From UBA9926 sp018645765 (GTDB lineage Bacteria > Pseudomonadota > Gammaproteobacteria > Pseudomonadales > Azotimanducaceae): 64,000 nucleotides of DNA. Under the pieces are notes generated by a model that saw only the letters and a program-made list of their open reading frames with translations, did not search any database and was not told the origin of the DNA. Position 1 is the first letter of the stretch. Each line of letters starts with the position of its first letter. The stretch lies in NCBI GenBank assembly GCA_949372755.1, contig CASIBO010000010.1, positions 47,478 to 111,477 of the forward strand, given 5' to 3'. Positions 40,562-49,220 of the stretch are shown in pieces. The translations under genes and the position numbers were made by a program.

Positions 40562-42118
40562 ATGTCTTGGGAAAAAGAAGTTCTAGAAATTGAGCACCGA
40601 AAGGCGTTGGCGTTAGCCCAGGGCGGCCCTGAGGCCACTGCGGTTCAGCATTCGAAAGGGCGCTTATCTATCCGAGAGCGAATCGATGCGGTCTTAGACG
40701 CTGGAACCTTTGTTGAGCATGGCCCCGGTGCCGGGTTTGCAACCCGGTCGGAGGCGGGCGAGATCACGGATTTCAGTCCGGCGAATTATGTCGTTGGCTT
40801 CGGCGCGGTAAACGACCGTCAAGTCGTTGTTGGGGGCGAAGATTTTACGCTAAAGGGGGGCTCGCCGAATGCGGCCGGGTTACGCAAGAGCGTTTATGCC
40901 GAAGAGTTGGCACTGCATTACAAAATTCCGCTGATGCGGTTGCTTGAGGGTGGCGGCGGAAGCGTATCAGCGCCTGGTGGCTCAGGGCCAAAAACCGTTG
41001 GCTCGCCCGTTTTTGCCGAGCCACGCTTTAAAGTGATCGCGGATACCCTCGGGGTCGTGCCGGTCGTTTCAGCGGCGTTGGGGCCCGTGGCCGGCTTTCC
41101 AGCAGGTCGGCTAGCGGCCTCTCATTTTTCCGTGATGGTCAAAGACATCTCGCAAGTCATGGTGGCGGGTCCAGCGCTGGTTGAACGCGCCCTTGGACGC
41201 AAGCTCACAAAAGAAGCGTTGGGTGGGTACCGCATTCATGAAAAGAGTGGGGTGGTCGATGCGGTGGTTGCATCTGAAGCAGACGCTTTCGCGGCGATGC
41301 GGCAGTTTTTGAGCTATTTGCCGCAGAGCATCTATCAAGTGCCTGAACGAGAGGGCTGTAAAGACCCGGTTGATCGAGCCGATGAGGCGCTTTTGAGTAT
41401 CGTGCCCCGCGATGTTAGGCGACCCTTCGAAATGCGTAAGGTGATTGAACACGTGGTCGATGCACAGTCGTTTTTTGAACTGGCGCCAAAATATGGACGG
41501 GGCCAAATTATTGGGCTGGCTCGGCTTAATGGGTTGCCGGTTGGGGTGATCGCTAATGATTGTCGGCACTATGCCGGCGCCATGACGGCCTCAGGGTCGC
41601 AAAAAGCCAAGCGGATGATGGAGCTATGCGAAACCTTTCACCTTCCAATCGTTAACTTTTTAGATGAACCGGGCTTCATGCTTGGCCCGGATGCGGAAGC
41701 TTTGGGAACCATTCGATACGGCATGAGCGCGGTTGCGGCTGCGGTTCAATCAACGGTGCCGTGGGCCACAGTAGCTGTTCACAAGGCGTTCGGCGTGGCG
41801 TCGGCGGCGCATTTTGCGGCCAATACTTACAAATTGGCCTGGCCATCGTATGAGTTGGGTGCCTTGCCGGTGCAGGGCGGCGTGGCAGTTGCGTTCCGAC
41901 GTGAGATTGCGGCCTCTACGGATCCAGAGGCTACCCGGGCAGAACTTGAAGCAAAGCTGCTTGCAGAACGCTCACCTTTCCCGTTAATGGAGAGTTTTTC
42001 GCTGCACGAACTCATAGACCCAAGACAAACAAGGCGTAAATTATGTCAGTGGACAGACTGGATCGAGCCAGGTCTCGCGGCACTCAAAGGTCCGGCAACC
42101 TGGGGTTACCGGCCATGA
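40562..42118 (+). CDS. Acyl-CoA carboxylase, carboxyltransferase (beta) subunit
   Basis: 518 residues from the ATG at 40562, eight bases after AGGAGG. The two crotonase-like halves are clear: RLSIRERIDAVLDAGTFVE, RLLEGGGGSVSAPGGSGP and AALGPVAGFPAGR in the first; YGRGQIIGLARLNGLPVGV, FLDEPGFMLGPDAE and the C-terminal basic part in the second. It transfers CO2 from biotin to propionyl-, acetyl-, methylcrotonyl- or another acyl-CoA. No biotin carboxylase/carrier subunit is nearby. Its stop overlaps the ATG of the DsbD gene (42115-42118). Confidence 0.92.
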   Translation: MSWEKEVLEIEHRKALALAQGGPEATAVQHSKGRLSIRERIDAVLDAGTFVEHGPGAGFATRSEAGEITDFSPANYVVGFGAVNDRQVVVGGEDFTLKGGSPNAAGLRKSVYAEELALHYKIPLMRLLEGGGGSVSAPGGSGPKTVGSPVFAEPRFKVIADTLGVVPVVSAALGPVAGFPAGRLAASHFSVMVKDISQVMVAGPALVERALGRKLTKEALGGYRIHEKSGVVDAVVASEADAFAAMRQFLSYLPQSIYQVPEREGCKDPVDRADEALLSIVPRDVRRPFEMRKVIEHVVDAQSFFELAPKYGRGQIIGLARLNGLPVGVIANDCRHYAGAMTASGSQKAKRMMELCETFHLPIVNFLDEPGFMLGPDAEALGTIRYGMSAVAAAVQSTVPWATVAVHKAFGVASAAHFAANTYKLAWPSYELGALPVQGGVAVAFRREIAASTDPEATRAELEAKLLAERSPFPLMESFSLHELIDPRQTRRKLCQWTDWIEPGLAALKGPATWGYRP

Positions 42119-44202
42119 TCCAGGGCTTGATCTCAAGGGGGCTTGTTCTTGCATGGCTGCTCGGGGCGATGCCTTGGGTGCAGGCTGCGGAGTCTGCTTG
42201 GCTCTCATCCGGCATGGCCAATGCCAGGATCATTACGCCAGCCAATGGCATCGTTTCTGGCGAGGCGCTTGACGTTGGGGTCGAACTTGAATTACCGAAA
42301 GGTTGGCACACCTACTGGCGCAACCCCGGCGATTCCGGTGAGCCTGTTTCGTTAACCTGGTCGGGTCAAGGGCTTAAAAGCAGCTCAAATATTCGATGGC
42401 CCATTCCAGAACGCATTCCCTATGGCCCCTTGGTGAACTTGGGCTACAAAGAGTCGGTTTTATTAACCCAGCGTCTAGATTTCGAAAACCTTGCAGGCGT
42501 TGATGCGATCGAACTCACGGTATCAGGGCGCTGGCTCGTGTGCGAAGCCGTCTGTATTCCTGAAACCAAAGTCATGACCTTGACCCTGCCGGTTGTCGAG
42601 CAGGCCGTCGTAAATCCTGAGCTGAAAACCCGGTTCGATCAACTGCCCCTGCCGCAGCGCGCAGCGGGGATCAGTGAGACCCGTTGGCTTAATGAAACCG
42701 ATCTTGAGATTCGATTGAATTTTCCCGGCATCGATTTGAGCCGTCTCGAGGGTCTTTACTTTTTGCCCTTTGAAGAAGGTGTGCTGGACCTTACCGTTGC
42801 GCCCTCGGCGGTGGTTGCGGGAGACCAGATTGTGCTCGGTGTGGGCTTTGAAGACGCAAGCCGCGCGCGTTATGACGGTTTACTTTGGTTTCAAGAATGG
42901 GTCAACGACGAACGGGTCACGGCGGCCTTTATGATTGAGGTGCCCTCGCCAAATGACAACAGTGGGGGGCTGGCTTTGCTCCAAGCCATTTTAATGGCGC
43001 TGCTTGGCGGGATGATCTTGAATCTCATGCCCTGTGTCTTCCCGGTTCTTTCGATCAAAGTGTTGGGCCTTATGGCGGAGGCCGGAGGCAGTCAGCAGGC
43101 GCAGCGCCAGCAGGGTTGGTGGTATACCTGGGGGGTTATTTCAAGCTTTGTGTTGATCGCGCTGGTGTTAATGGTTCTGCGCGCTGTCGGTGAGCAGATC
43201 GGGTGGGGCTTTCAATTACAGTCCCCGGTCGTTGTCGCTTTGCTTGCCATCTTGTTTTTACTGCTGGGTTTGAACTTGTCGGGTTTTTATACGATCGGCA
43301 GCGGCATCAGCGTCAATGTCGGTCCCGAAAAGGGCCGTCTCGGCGCGCTATCAAGTGGCGTGCTGGCAGTGGTGATTGCAGCGCCCTGCACAGCACCCTT
43401 TATGGGGGCGGCATTAGGGTATGCATTGGTCCAGCCGCCGCTCATCGGGTTAACGGTGTTTGCAAGTCTGGGGCTTGGCATGGCGCTGCCGATGTTGCTC
43501 TTGTCCTATTCGCCAGGCCTGCTCGCGGTCCTGCCGAGGCCCGGTGCTTGGATGAACCGGTTTAAGGAAGGCGCGGCGTTCTTAATGTATGCAACCATGA
43601 TCTGGTTGCTCTGGATTCTGATTCAACAAGCCGGCGAGTTTGGCTTTGTTCTGACGGCGTTGTCGGCGTTGCTGGTCGTGTTTGCTGTTTGGTTGTGGCA
43701 GGCCTTTAAACCGACTGGGTTACAACGAATATTGCTGCTATTAAGTGTGCTCGGGGCAGGTTGGGCGATTAGCCAGATTGCGGTCTTGGTGCCCACCGGG
43801 CCTAGCTCGGAACAGGCCCGGGCTGGCGATGGTGGGATCCAAAGTGAGCCGTATACCGAGGCGTTGTTGCGCGCTGCAAAAGTCGAGGGCCCGGTGTTTG
43901 TGAACTTCACGGCAGATTGGTGCATTACCTGCAAGGTCAACGAGGTCGTCGCCATTGACACCGAGGACACGACAGACTTATTCAAGGCACTGGGCGTGCG
44001 TTATTTGAAGGCGGATTGGACGCTTGAGGATCCAAGTATTACGGCTTCTTTAGCCCGTTTTGGGCGAGTGGGCGTGCCGTTATACTTGGTATATCACAAG
44101 GGTTCTGAGACCCCGCTGGTTTTGCCACAGATATTAACGAGCGAGATGATTCGGCAGGCGCTGCAAACGAGCGCGCCTGCCGCAATCATTGGCGCAAAAT
44201 AA
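42115..44202 (+). CDS. dsbD: Thiol:disulfide interchange protein DsbD-like (ScsB-type)
   Basis: 695 residues from the ATG overlapping the upstream stop. A signal peptide (LVLAWLLGAMPWVQA) leads a periplasmic beta domain with a Cys pair CEAVC (143, 147). About eight membrane spans follow, with LNLMPCVFPVLSIKV (Cys307) and APCTAPFMGAALGYA (Cys425), the two transmembrane Cys. The C-terminal thioredoxin domain has WCITC (603, 606). It carries electrons from cytoplasmic thioredoxin to periplasmic partners; the N-terminal domain looks more like the ScsB kind than classical DsbD-alpha. Coupled to the carboxylase gene for translation only, as no functional link is known. Confidence 0.9.
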   Translation: MIQGLISRGLVLAWLLGAMPWVQAAESAWLSSGMANARIITPANGIVSGEALDVGVELELPKGWHTYWRNPGDSGEPVSLTWSGQGLKSSSNIRWPIPERIPYGPLVNLGYKESVLLTQRLDFENLAGVDAIELTVSGRWLVCEAVCIPETKVMTLTLPVVEQAVVNPELKTRFDQLPLPQRAAGISETRWLNETDLEIRLNFPGIDLSRLEGLYFLPFEEGVLDLTVAPSAVVAGDQIVLGVGFEDASRARYDGLLWFQEWVNDERVTAAFMIEVPSPNDNSGGLALLQAILMALLGGMILNLMPCVFPVLSIKVLGLMAEAGGSQQAQRQQGWWYTWGVISSFVLIALVLMVLRAVGEQIGWGFQLQSPVVVALLAILFLLLGLNLSGFYTIGSGISVNVGPEKGRLGALSSGVLAVVIAAPCTAPFMGAALGYALVQPPLIGLTVFASLGLGMALPMLLLSYSPGLLAVLPRPGAWMNRFKEGAAFLMYATMIWLLWILIQQAGEFGFVLTALSALLVVFAVWLWQAFKPTGLQRILLLLSVLGAGWAISQIAVLVPTGPSSEQARAGDGGIQSEPYTEALLRAAKVEGPVFVNFTADWCITCKVNEVVAIDTEDTTDLFKALGVRYLKADWTLEDPSITASLARFGRVGVPLYLVYHKGSETPLVLPQILTSEMIRQALQTSAPAAIIGAK

Positions 44203-44206
44203 GCGG

Positions 44207-44629
44207 TTAGCCATCAATGCGAGCGGACGCCTGGCCTTTGATGACCTCGACGCCTTCGCTGTCTTGGGTTGAAACCGAAAGGTCTATGAAGTGTTCGCCG
44301 TTTTCCTCGCGGATTGCGTCGATTGTGGCCGATGCTGTGAGCGTGGCGCCTGGAAAAACCTGCGCGGTAAAGCGTACGCCATAAGCTGTGAGACGGCCGT
44401 CTCCGACATAGTTGGTTAGCATGCGACCGGTCATACCCATTGACAGCATGCCGTGGGCGAAGACAGACGGGTAGCCGGCGATTTGGGTTGTGAAAATTTC
44501 GTCCGAGTGCAGCGGATTGTAATCACCGGATGTGCCGGCATACTGCACGATTTGGGTTCTAGAAAGATTGTTGCAGACTTCTTCGCTGTAGACGTCGCCT
44601 ACGGTGAGATCACTCAGTTTTAAAGGCAT
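44207..44629 (-). CDS. MaoC-like hotdog dehydratase
   Basis: 140 residues. YAGTSGDYNPLHSDEIF contains the hydratase motif with catalytic Asp and His, and FAHGMLSMGMTGRML follows, typical of MaoC-type (R)-enoyl-CoA hydratases. It adds water to or removes it from 2-enoyl-CoA/3-hydroxyacyl-CoA. The second hotdog protein is encoded 20 bases away in the same operon, so the pair probably makes a heteromeric hydratase. Convergent with dsbD, four bases apart. Confidence 0.9.
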   Translation of the reverse strand: MPLKLSDLTVGDVYSEEVCNNLSRTQIVQYAGTSGDYNPLHSDEIFTTQIAGYPSVFAHGMLSMGMTGRMLTNYVGDGRLTAYGVRFTAQVFPGATLTASATIDAIREENGEHFIDLSVSTQDSEGVEVIKGQASARIDG

Positions 44630-44649
44630 GGAAAAGGCTCCTTAGGCAG

Positions 44650-45147
44650 TTATGAGGTTGCGGGTCGCTCGGTGCGGACACCGACGCTGGTTGCGGTTAC
44701 GACCAAGTCGCCTGCGAGGTCTCGATACTCGGTGACCGATTCACTGAACATAAGCTTGCCGCCGCGTCGACCTTCCTTCTCCCAGCTTTTTCCGGGTTTA
44801 ACCGTTGCGGTGAGGGTGTCGCCTGCAACCAATGGCTTGTGATACACGTAATGCTGTTCAGCATGTAAACCGCCGCCACTGCCGCCGCCGCTGCCGCCGC
44901 CTTCTTTCGGGGTAATCCCGGTTGGACCTTTCGCTGAGCCGAACCATTCCTGTCCGATTTTAGGCCGAAGAAAGTAGTCTGGGTCAAATTGTGCACTGGC
45001 TTGAACGAAGGTGGGCGGCGCCACAACACCGCCAGACTCCGTGCCCTGGGCATAATCTTCGTCATAATAGATCGGATTGGCGTCGCCAATCGAGCGTGCG
45101 AACATCATGATGTGCCCGGCTTCTATAGGGAATTTGTCTACGGCCAT
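44650..45147 (-). CDS. MaoC-like N-terminal hotdog protein with Gly/Ser linker
   Basis: 165 residues from the ATG at 45147, chosen by GGAGG six bases upstream; the frame is open a further 118 codons but without family residues. It has FPIEAGHIMMFARSIGDANPIYYDEDYA and APPTFVQASAQFDPDYFLRP (shown in part), matching FAS1-like/MaoC_dehydrat_N proteins that pair with a MaoC partner. The partner is the next gene. Between strands it carries EGGGSGGGSGGG (codons 44869-44901), an unusual natural flexible linker. HYVYHKPLVAGDTLTA and KLMFSESVTEY complete the domain. Confidence 0.85.
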   Translation of the reverse strand: MAVDKFPIEAGHIMMFARSIGDANPIYYDEDYAQGTESGGVVAPPTFVQASAQFDPDYFLRPKIGQEWFGSAKGPTGITPKEGGGSGGGSGGGLHAEQHYVYHKPLVAGDTLTATVKPGKSWEKEGRRGGKLMFSESVTEYRDLAGDLVVTATSVGVRTERPATS

Positions 45148-45488
45148 GAAAGCCTCCCGTTTGGTGATAAGTGAATGGGTAAGTCCAAAACAAGGTACAG
45201 GCCCGAATTGGCTGGAGTCAAGCACAGAATGTCGAAAACAGTCTTGCCGACCCAAAGCTTGGGCGCTATGATGCTCGACCGCATTGACTTCTTGCAACCG
45301 GGTGATTGCCGGCAACAGCGGTTTGTTATGGGGATCAAAAAGGATAGCCGTTTGCATCAATTTGCCGGCAACGATTCCTGATGCGTGACGAGCTGGTGAA
45401 AGCGTCACAAGCGGTGGCAAGCGTCTCGTAGGGTTAATGCGGTAATAGTGTTTCCAGTTGAACATAGAATAAGGACTTCCGAGAACGT
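45148..45488. other. Intergenic stretch before the RAYT gene
   Basis: 341 bases between the divergent MaoC and transposase genes. I see one inverted repeat GTGACG/CGTCAC (45385-45390 and 45403-45408) and nothing else supported; a REP-like element could not be confirmed. Confidence 0.4.
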
Positions 45489-46343
45489 ATGTCTCGACCA
45501 CCCCGAATAGAATATCCCGGCGCCTGCTATTACCTGACGGGTAGGGCGCTTCAAGGTCGTAAGGCCTTCGAGGATGATTTGGATTATCGGGCGTTCGAAC
45601 AGGTGCTAAGTAGTGTCGTCCACCGGTTTAATTGGTTATTGCAGAGCTATGTTCTGATGCCAGATCACTACCATTTGGTGGTGGAGGTACCAGAAGCAAA
45701 TTTGTCCAAAGGGATGCGTCAACTCAATGGCGTGTACACCCAGCATGCCAATCGCCGACATAACTCCGAAGGCCCTTTGTTTCACGGCCGGTTCAAAAGC
45801 ATCTTGTTCGAGAAAGAAAGCTTCCTGTTGCCGATTTGCCGGCATGCTGCGCTAAATCCGAATCGTTTGGGCCTCACGAAAGAACCAAGTACTTATGAGC
45901 AGAGCAGTTATGGGGCTTTGATCGGTCAAAAACCCATGCCGGATATGTTGCATCCGGATGACCTTTATCAGCAAGTCTCAAAGAAGCCGAAGCTGGCGCA
46001 AGAAGCGTTGCGAGCCTTCGTCGAGACGGATCAGGCGTTCGAGTCACCGCTTAACGAGCGCGCGCACCAGGTGCTTTTGGGTACCGATGCCTTTGTTGAT
46101 CGAATGCAGCGTTTATTGCTCAATTCTGCTAAGGCGAAACAGGCGCCTAAATTAGGAGGTCGCCGTAAATCGCTGCGGGTTTTATTCCGGGGCATGCACC
46201 AGATGAGTCGTGCAGAACGCAACCAACGAATCACGCTCGCGCATTTAGAATACAACTACACCTTGGCCGAAATTGGTCAACATTTAGGGCTGCATTACAC
46301 GACGGTCAGCAAGGTGGTCAACGCGAGCGAAAAAGCACTCTAG
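45489..46343 (+). CDS. REP-associated tyrosine transposase-like protein (RAYT, IS200/Y1 fold)
   Basis: 284 residues. The N-terminal HUH nuclease fold is shown by IEYPGACYYLTGRA, the metal pair His60-Tyr-His62 in LMPDHYHLVVEVP, and Tyr83 in NGVYTQHANRRHN as likely nucleophile, followed by GPLFHGRFKSILFE. The C-terminal part (about 245-280) is a DnaA-like helix-turn-helix, AEIGQHLGLHYTTVSKVV. RAYTs are single-copy domesticated transposases that cut and move REP palindromes. No clear REP sequence was found beside it. It is intact and not flanked by IS ends. Confidence 0.88.
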   Translation: MSRPPRIEYPGACYYLTGRALQGRKAFEDDLDYRAFEQVLSSVVHRFNWLLQSYVLMPDHYHLVVEVPEANLSKGMRQLNGVYTQHANRRHNSEGPLFHGRFKSILFEKESFLLPICRHAALNPNRLGLTKEPSTYEQSSYGALIGQKPMPDMLHPDDLYQQVSKKPKLAQEALRAFVETDQAFESPLNERAHQVLLGTDAFVDRMQRLLLNSAKAKQAPKLGGRRKSLRVLFRGMHQMSRAERNQRITLAHLEYNYTLAEIGQHLGLHYTTVSKVVNASEKAL

Positions 46344-46545
46344 GTTCGTCAAGCGGCATCGCGTTCTTGGTACGAGATAAGAATCAATCCCCAGCGTTGT
46401 AGTTCAATTCGATACTCGATATGATCCAGCAGTTCCGGCGATCTTGATGAGATAACGCGTCTGTGATCATCGCCCGATGGCGAACAGTAGTATTCGAAAG
46501 ACCGAGTGATTACACTCTTAACAACAGAGAAATAAGGAGACCAAT

Positions 46546-46947
46546 GTGCGCAGACGTAGAGCGATCATCGGCGAAGAAACCGAAGAGATAGATTTAACCC
46601 CGATGCTTGACGTCGTGTTCATTATGTTGATCTTTTTTATTGTGACGGCAACGTTCGTGAAAGAGATCGGAATTGATGTGAACAGCCCAGATAAAAATCA
46701 AAACGTAAAAGATGCAGATAAGCAAAGCATCGTGGTGCAAATCACCAATCGCGACAGAATCCGGATCCGAGGTCGCGACATTGATTTCCGCGCCGTCCGA
46801 GCCAACATTGAGCGCTTGCACGCAGAAAACCCAGATGCGCCGGTTGTCGTGCAACCGCACCCTGATAGCACGACCGAAACCATGATTCACGTTATGGATT
46901 CTGCCCGTCAGGCGGGTGTCTATGCGGTTTCAATCGCGGCGACGTAG
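46546..46947 (+). CDS. ExbD/TolR biopolymer transport protein
   Basis: 133 residues from a GTG, with AAGGAGA five bases upstream. One membrane span with IDLTPMLDVVFIMLIFFIV holds the proton-carrying Asp22; the periplasmic part ends ETMIHVMDSARQAGVYAVSIA. ExbD works with ExbB (and TonB or TolA) to use proton motive force. Neither ExbB nor TonB is adjacent, so this copy is an orphan here. It is followed by a strong terminator, so it forms its own unit. Confidence 0.88.
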   Translation: MRRRRAIIGEETEEIDLTPMLDVVFIMLIFFIVTATFVKEIGIDVNSPDKNQNVKDADKQSIVVQITNRDRIRIRGRDIDFRAVRANIERLHAENPDAPVVVQPHPDSTTETMIHVMDSARQAGVYAVSIAAT

Positions 46948-46974
46948 GCGCAGGTTGGCCGCGTTTGTCTGAAT

Positions 46975-47004
46975 GAGCCGCGTTAATCGCGGCTCGTTTG
47001 TTTT
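46975..47004 (+). terminator. Rho-independent terminator after the ExbD gene
   Basis: GAGCCGCG-TTAAT-CGCGGCTC is a perfect eight-pair stem at 46975-46995, followed by GTTTGTTTT. It starts 28 bases after the ExbD stop. Confidence 0.85.
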
Positions 47005-47040
47005 GCCCCCATACAATCTTTTATTTCGGGTAGGTCTTTT

Positions 47041-47631
47041 ATGGAATTAATCTTAATTCGGCACGGTTTGCCAGAAAAAGTCATTCGGTCTGATGGGGGC
47101 GCAGCGGACCCCAATTTGTCGGAGCAGGGACATCGTCAAGCGGCTCAGGTCGCGGACTATCTGAAAGAAGAGCAGATCCACCGACTGTACTCCAGTCCAA
47201 TGCGGCGCGCCGTTCAAACCGCGGAGCCGATTTCGAAGACCCTTGAGTTGCCGATTGAGCAGCGCGATGGCGTTGCCGAGTACGACCAAGATGCCAACGA
47301 ATATATTCCCGTGGAGCAGCTTAAAAAAGAAAATTACGAGGCATGGTTGCGCTTAATGCAGGGTGATATGGTCGGCGTGGACTTTGAGGCCTTTACCAAA
47401 CGAGTCGTGGAAACCCTTGAAGGGATTATCCTAGAAAATCGCGGCAAAACGGTCGCCGTGACCTGTCATGGTGGCGTCGTGAATATTTGGGCGGCGCACG
47501 TGCTGGGTATGCCGCTTAAAATGTTTTTTAATCCTTACTACACTAGCGTGAGTCGGTTTCGGGCCGCCAGCACTGGTGAGAAATCGATTATTACCTTGAA
47601 TGAGCGGTTTCATGTGCGAGATGAGCTGTAG
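47041..47631 (+). CDS. Histidine phosphatase (phosphoglycerate mutase-like) family protein
   Basis: 196 residues. LILIRHGLPE (Arg7-His8-Gly9 phosphate pocket), IHRLYSSPMRRAVQTAEPI and VTCHGGVVN with the second catalytic His are all present. It hydrolyses a phosphomonoester or acts as a mutase in the cytoplasm; CobC-like and broad-range phosphatases share these motifs. It lies between the terminator at 46975 and a long gap, so it is a single unit. Confidence 0.88.
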   Translation: MELILIRHGLPEKVIRSDGGAADPNLSEQGHRQAAQVADYLKEEQIHRLYSSPMRRAVQTAEPISKTLELPIEQRDGVAEYDQDANEYIPVEQLKKENYEAWLRLMQGDMVGVDFEAFTKRVVETLEGIILENRGKTVAVTCHGGVVNIWAAHVLGMPLKMFFNPYYTSVSRFRAASTGEKSIITLNERFHVRDEL

Positions 47632-48344
47632 GTTGCGGCCGGTTACAATGCTGTTCAACTAACTTCTGCGCGACTAAGGCATCCAGGTCGGGCGTTATAG
47701 GGGCCGCTTGCTGACAGGCTTGCCCCAAGAACGCCTGTCGCTGCGGCGACCTTTTGGATGGCCTCCGCACCAATCCGGTTGGCTTGGCCGCCTGGCGTCG
47801 ACGCATCAGGAATTCTTGGCGTGCCTTAAAACCACACACAATGGATTACATACGGATATCAGATTCGGCAACGACCAGGCGGAAGGCCCGCCTTAAGTTC
47901 AGAAAACCAGGCCGCGATGCCGATTACTGCTTAGCTGTGCGGACTTAGCGAGGGGGGTTGTCGTTGGCCGGTTGGGCGCAGAACAACCCGATCATGATGT
48001 AGCGCAGCATGCAGATAATTGAGCCGCCTCGGCGCGACTTAGAGCGACGCGATCAGGGTCGGCTGCGCGCCAGGCAGGGGCTCCAAGCGAGGCGCCTTAC
48101 AGGCAACCGCGCGAAGCAGAAAATGCGGAACTGTGCGTGAGCTAAAAAGCAAGTGCACGCCGCAAAATGACACCCCTAAAATGGAAATAGAATAAAAAGT
48201 CAGTGGATCAAATCATTTCGAACAAGCAAAATGCGTTCACGCAGGACTGGGTCTTGCCGCTCCTCGAGATGAACGGCGCATCAGAAGGTTCGGGCGTTTG
48301 ACTATGGTATAAAGAGCGAAGAAGCGCACAAATTCGGACCGGAA
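47632..48344. other. Long intergenic stretch
   Basis: 713 bases. A stem GACAGGC (47713-47719) / GCCTGTC (47733-47739), extendable by CCGC/GCGG, lies about 75 bases after the phosphatase stop; only a short T run follows. Small open frames exist on both strands but lack ribosome sites or recognisable sequence. The last 60 bases contain TTGAC and TATAAA close together (48297-48314), too close for a normal promoter. Confidence 0.4.
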
Positions 48345-49220
48345 ATGAGTATGAATCGATGGTATGAGGGGTTAGGAGCAAGTCGCGCGGCTTGTGTGGT
48401 GGGAATTTTGCTGGGCGTGAGTGGTTGCGCCAGTATCGTCTCCAATGCGACAAGCCAATTTGCGGATAATCTGTCCTCGGCGATTCTGGGATCAAACGAT
48501 GTCGAAACGGTACGCGAAGCCATTCCAGCTTATCTTGTTTTGATTGATAGTTTGGTGATGGGTGAGTCGCCGTCGCCAGACTTGTTACTTGCCGCTGCGC
48601 AGTTGAACGGCGCCTTTACAAATTTAGTTGAGCCGGAACGCGCAGGCAAGTTGTCGCTGAAAGCGCTCGACTACGCGGCCCGTGGGGCGTGTCTTAAAAG
48701 CGTCACGCTATGTGACCTGTCTCAACTCAGTTTCACGACATTTTCTGAACGCGTTGAGTCGATCTCTCTTAAGGAAGTAGAGCCGGCGTATCAATTGGCA
48801 GTGGCCTGGACTGGCTGGATTCAAGCCAATAGCGGCGATTGGGCCGCGGTGGGGCAACTGGCGCGCGTCAAAGCGCTGATGACTCGCGTGCTGCTGCTTG
48901 CGGACGGGTTCGATGAGGGCGGCGCGCACTTGTATATGGGCGGACTCGAGACGGTGTTGCCGGCCAGCATGGGCGGCAATCCAGAAAAGGGCAAAGCGCA
49001 CTTCGAGAGCGCAATCGCGTACTCTGAAGGCCGTTTCTTGATGGCAAAAGTGGTTTATGCCGAGCAATACGCTAAACTCGTTTTCGATCAGAGATTGCAT
49101 GACGCGCTTCTCAACAGCGTCCTGGCCGCAGATCCGATCGCGCCGAATCTAACATTAATTAATACATTGGCTCAGGAACGAGCCAAGCAGCTGATGATGG
49201 AGTCCAATGATTATTTCTAA
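48345..49220 (+). CDS. TRAP transporter TatT component family lipoprotein
   Basis: 291 residues; an ATG at 48351 is an alternative start. The lipobox LLGVSGC puts the acylated Cys at 28, so it is a lipoprotein. The helical body with AIPAYLVLIDSLVMGESPSP, TFSERVESI and MGGNPEKGKAHFESAIAYSEGR matches the TatT (TP0956-like) family, which forms TPR-like trimers that dock the TRAP binding protein. The following binding-protein gene starts before this one ends (overlap 49207-49220), so the genes are translated together. Confidence 0.88.
   Translation: MSMNRWYEGLGASRAACVVGILLGVSGCASIVSNATSQFADNLSSAILGSNDVETVREAIPAYLVLIDSLVMGESPSPDLLLAAAQLNGAFTNLVEPERAGKLSLKALDYAARGACLKSVTLCDLSQLSFTTFSERVESISLKEVEPAYQLAVAWTGWIQANSGDWAAVGQLARVKALMTRVLLLADGFDEGGAHLYMGGLETVLPASMGGNPEKGKAHFESAIAYSEGRFLMAKVVYAEQYAKLVFDQRLHDALLNSVLAADPIAPNLTLINTLAQERAKQLMMESNDYF

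Noticed and set aside
45148..45501. N-terminal extension of the MaoC-N gene by 118 residues
   Set aside because: The conserved domain begins right at the ATG 45147, which has GGAGG at good distance; the extension has no conserved feature and overlaps the RAYT start.
47591..47839. Minus-strand frame of 82 codons after the histidine phosphatase
   Set aside because: It overlaps the phosphatase end and has no ribosome site or recognisable motif.
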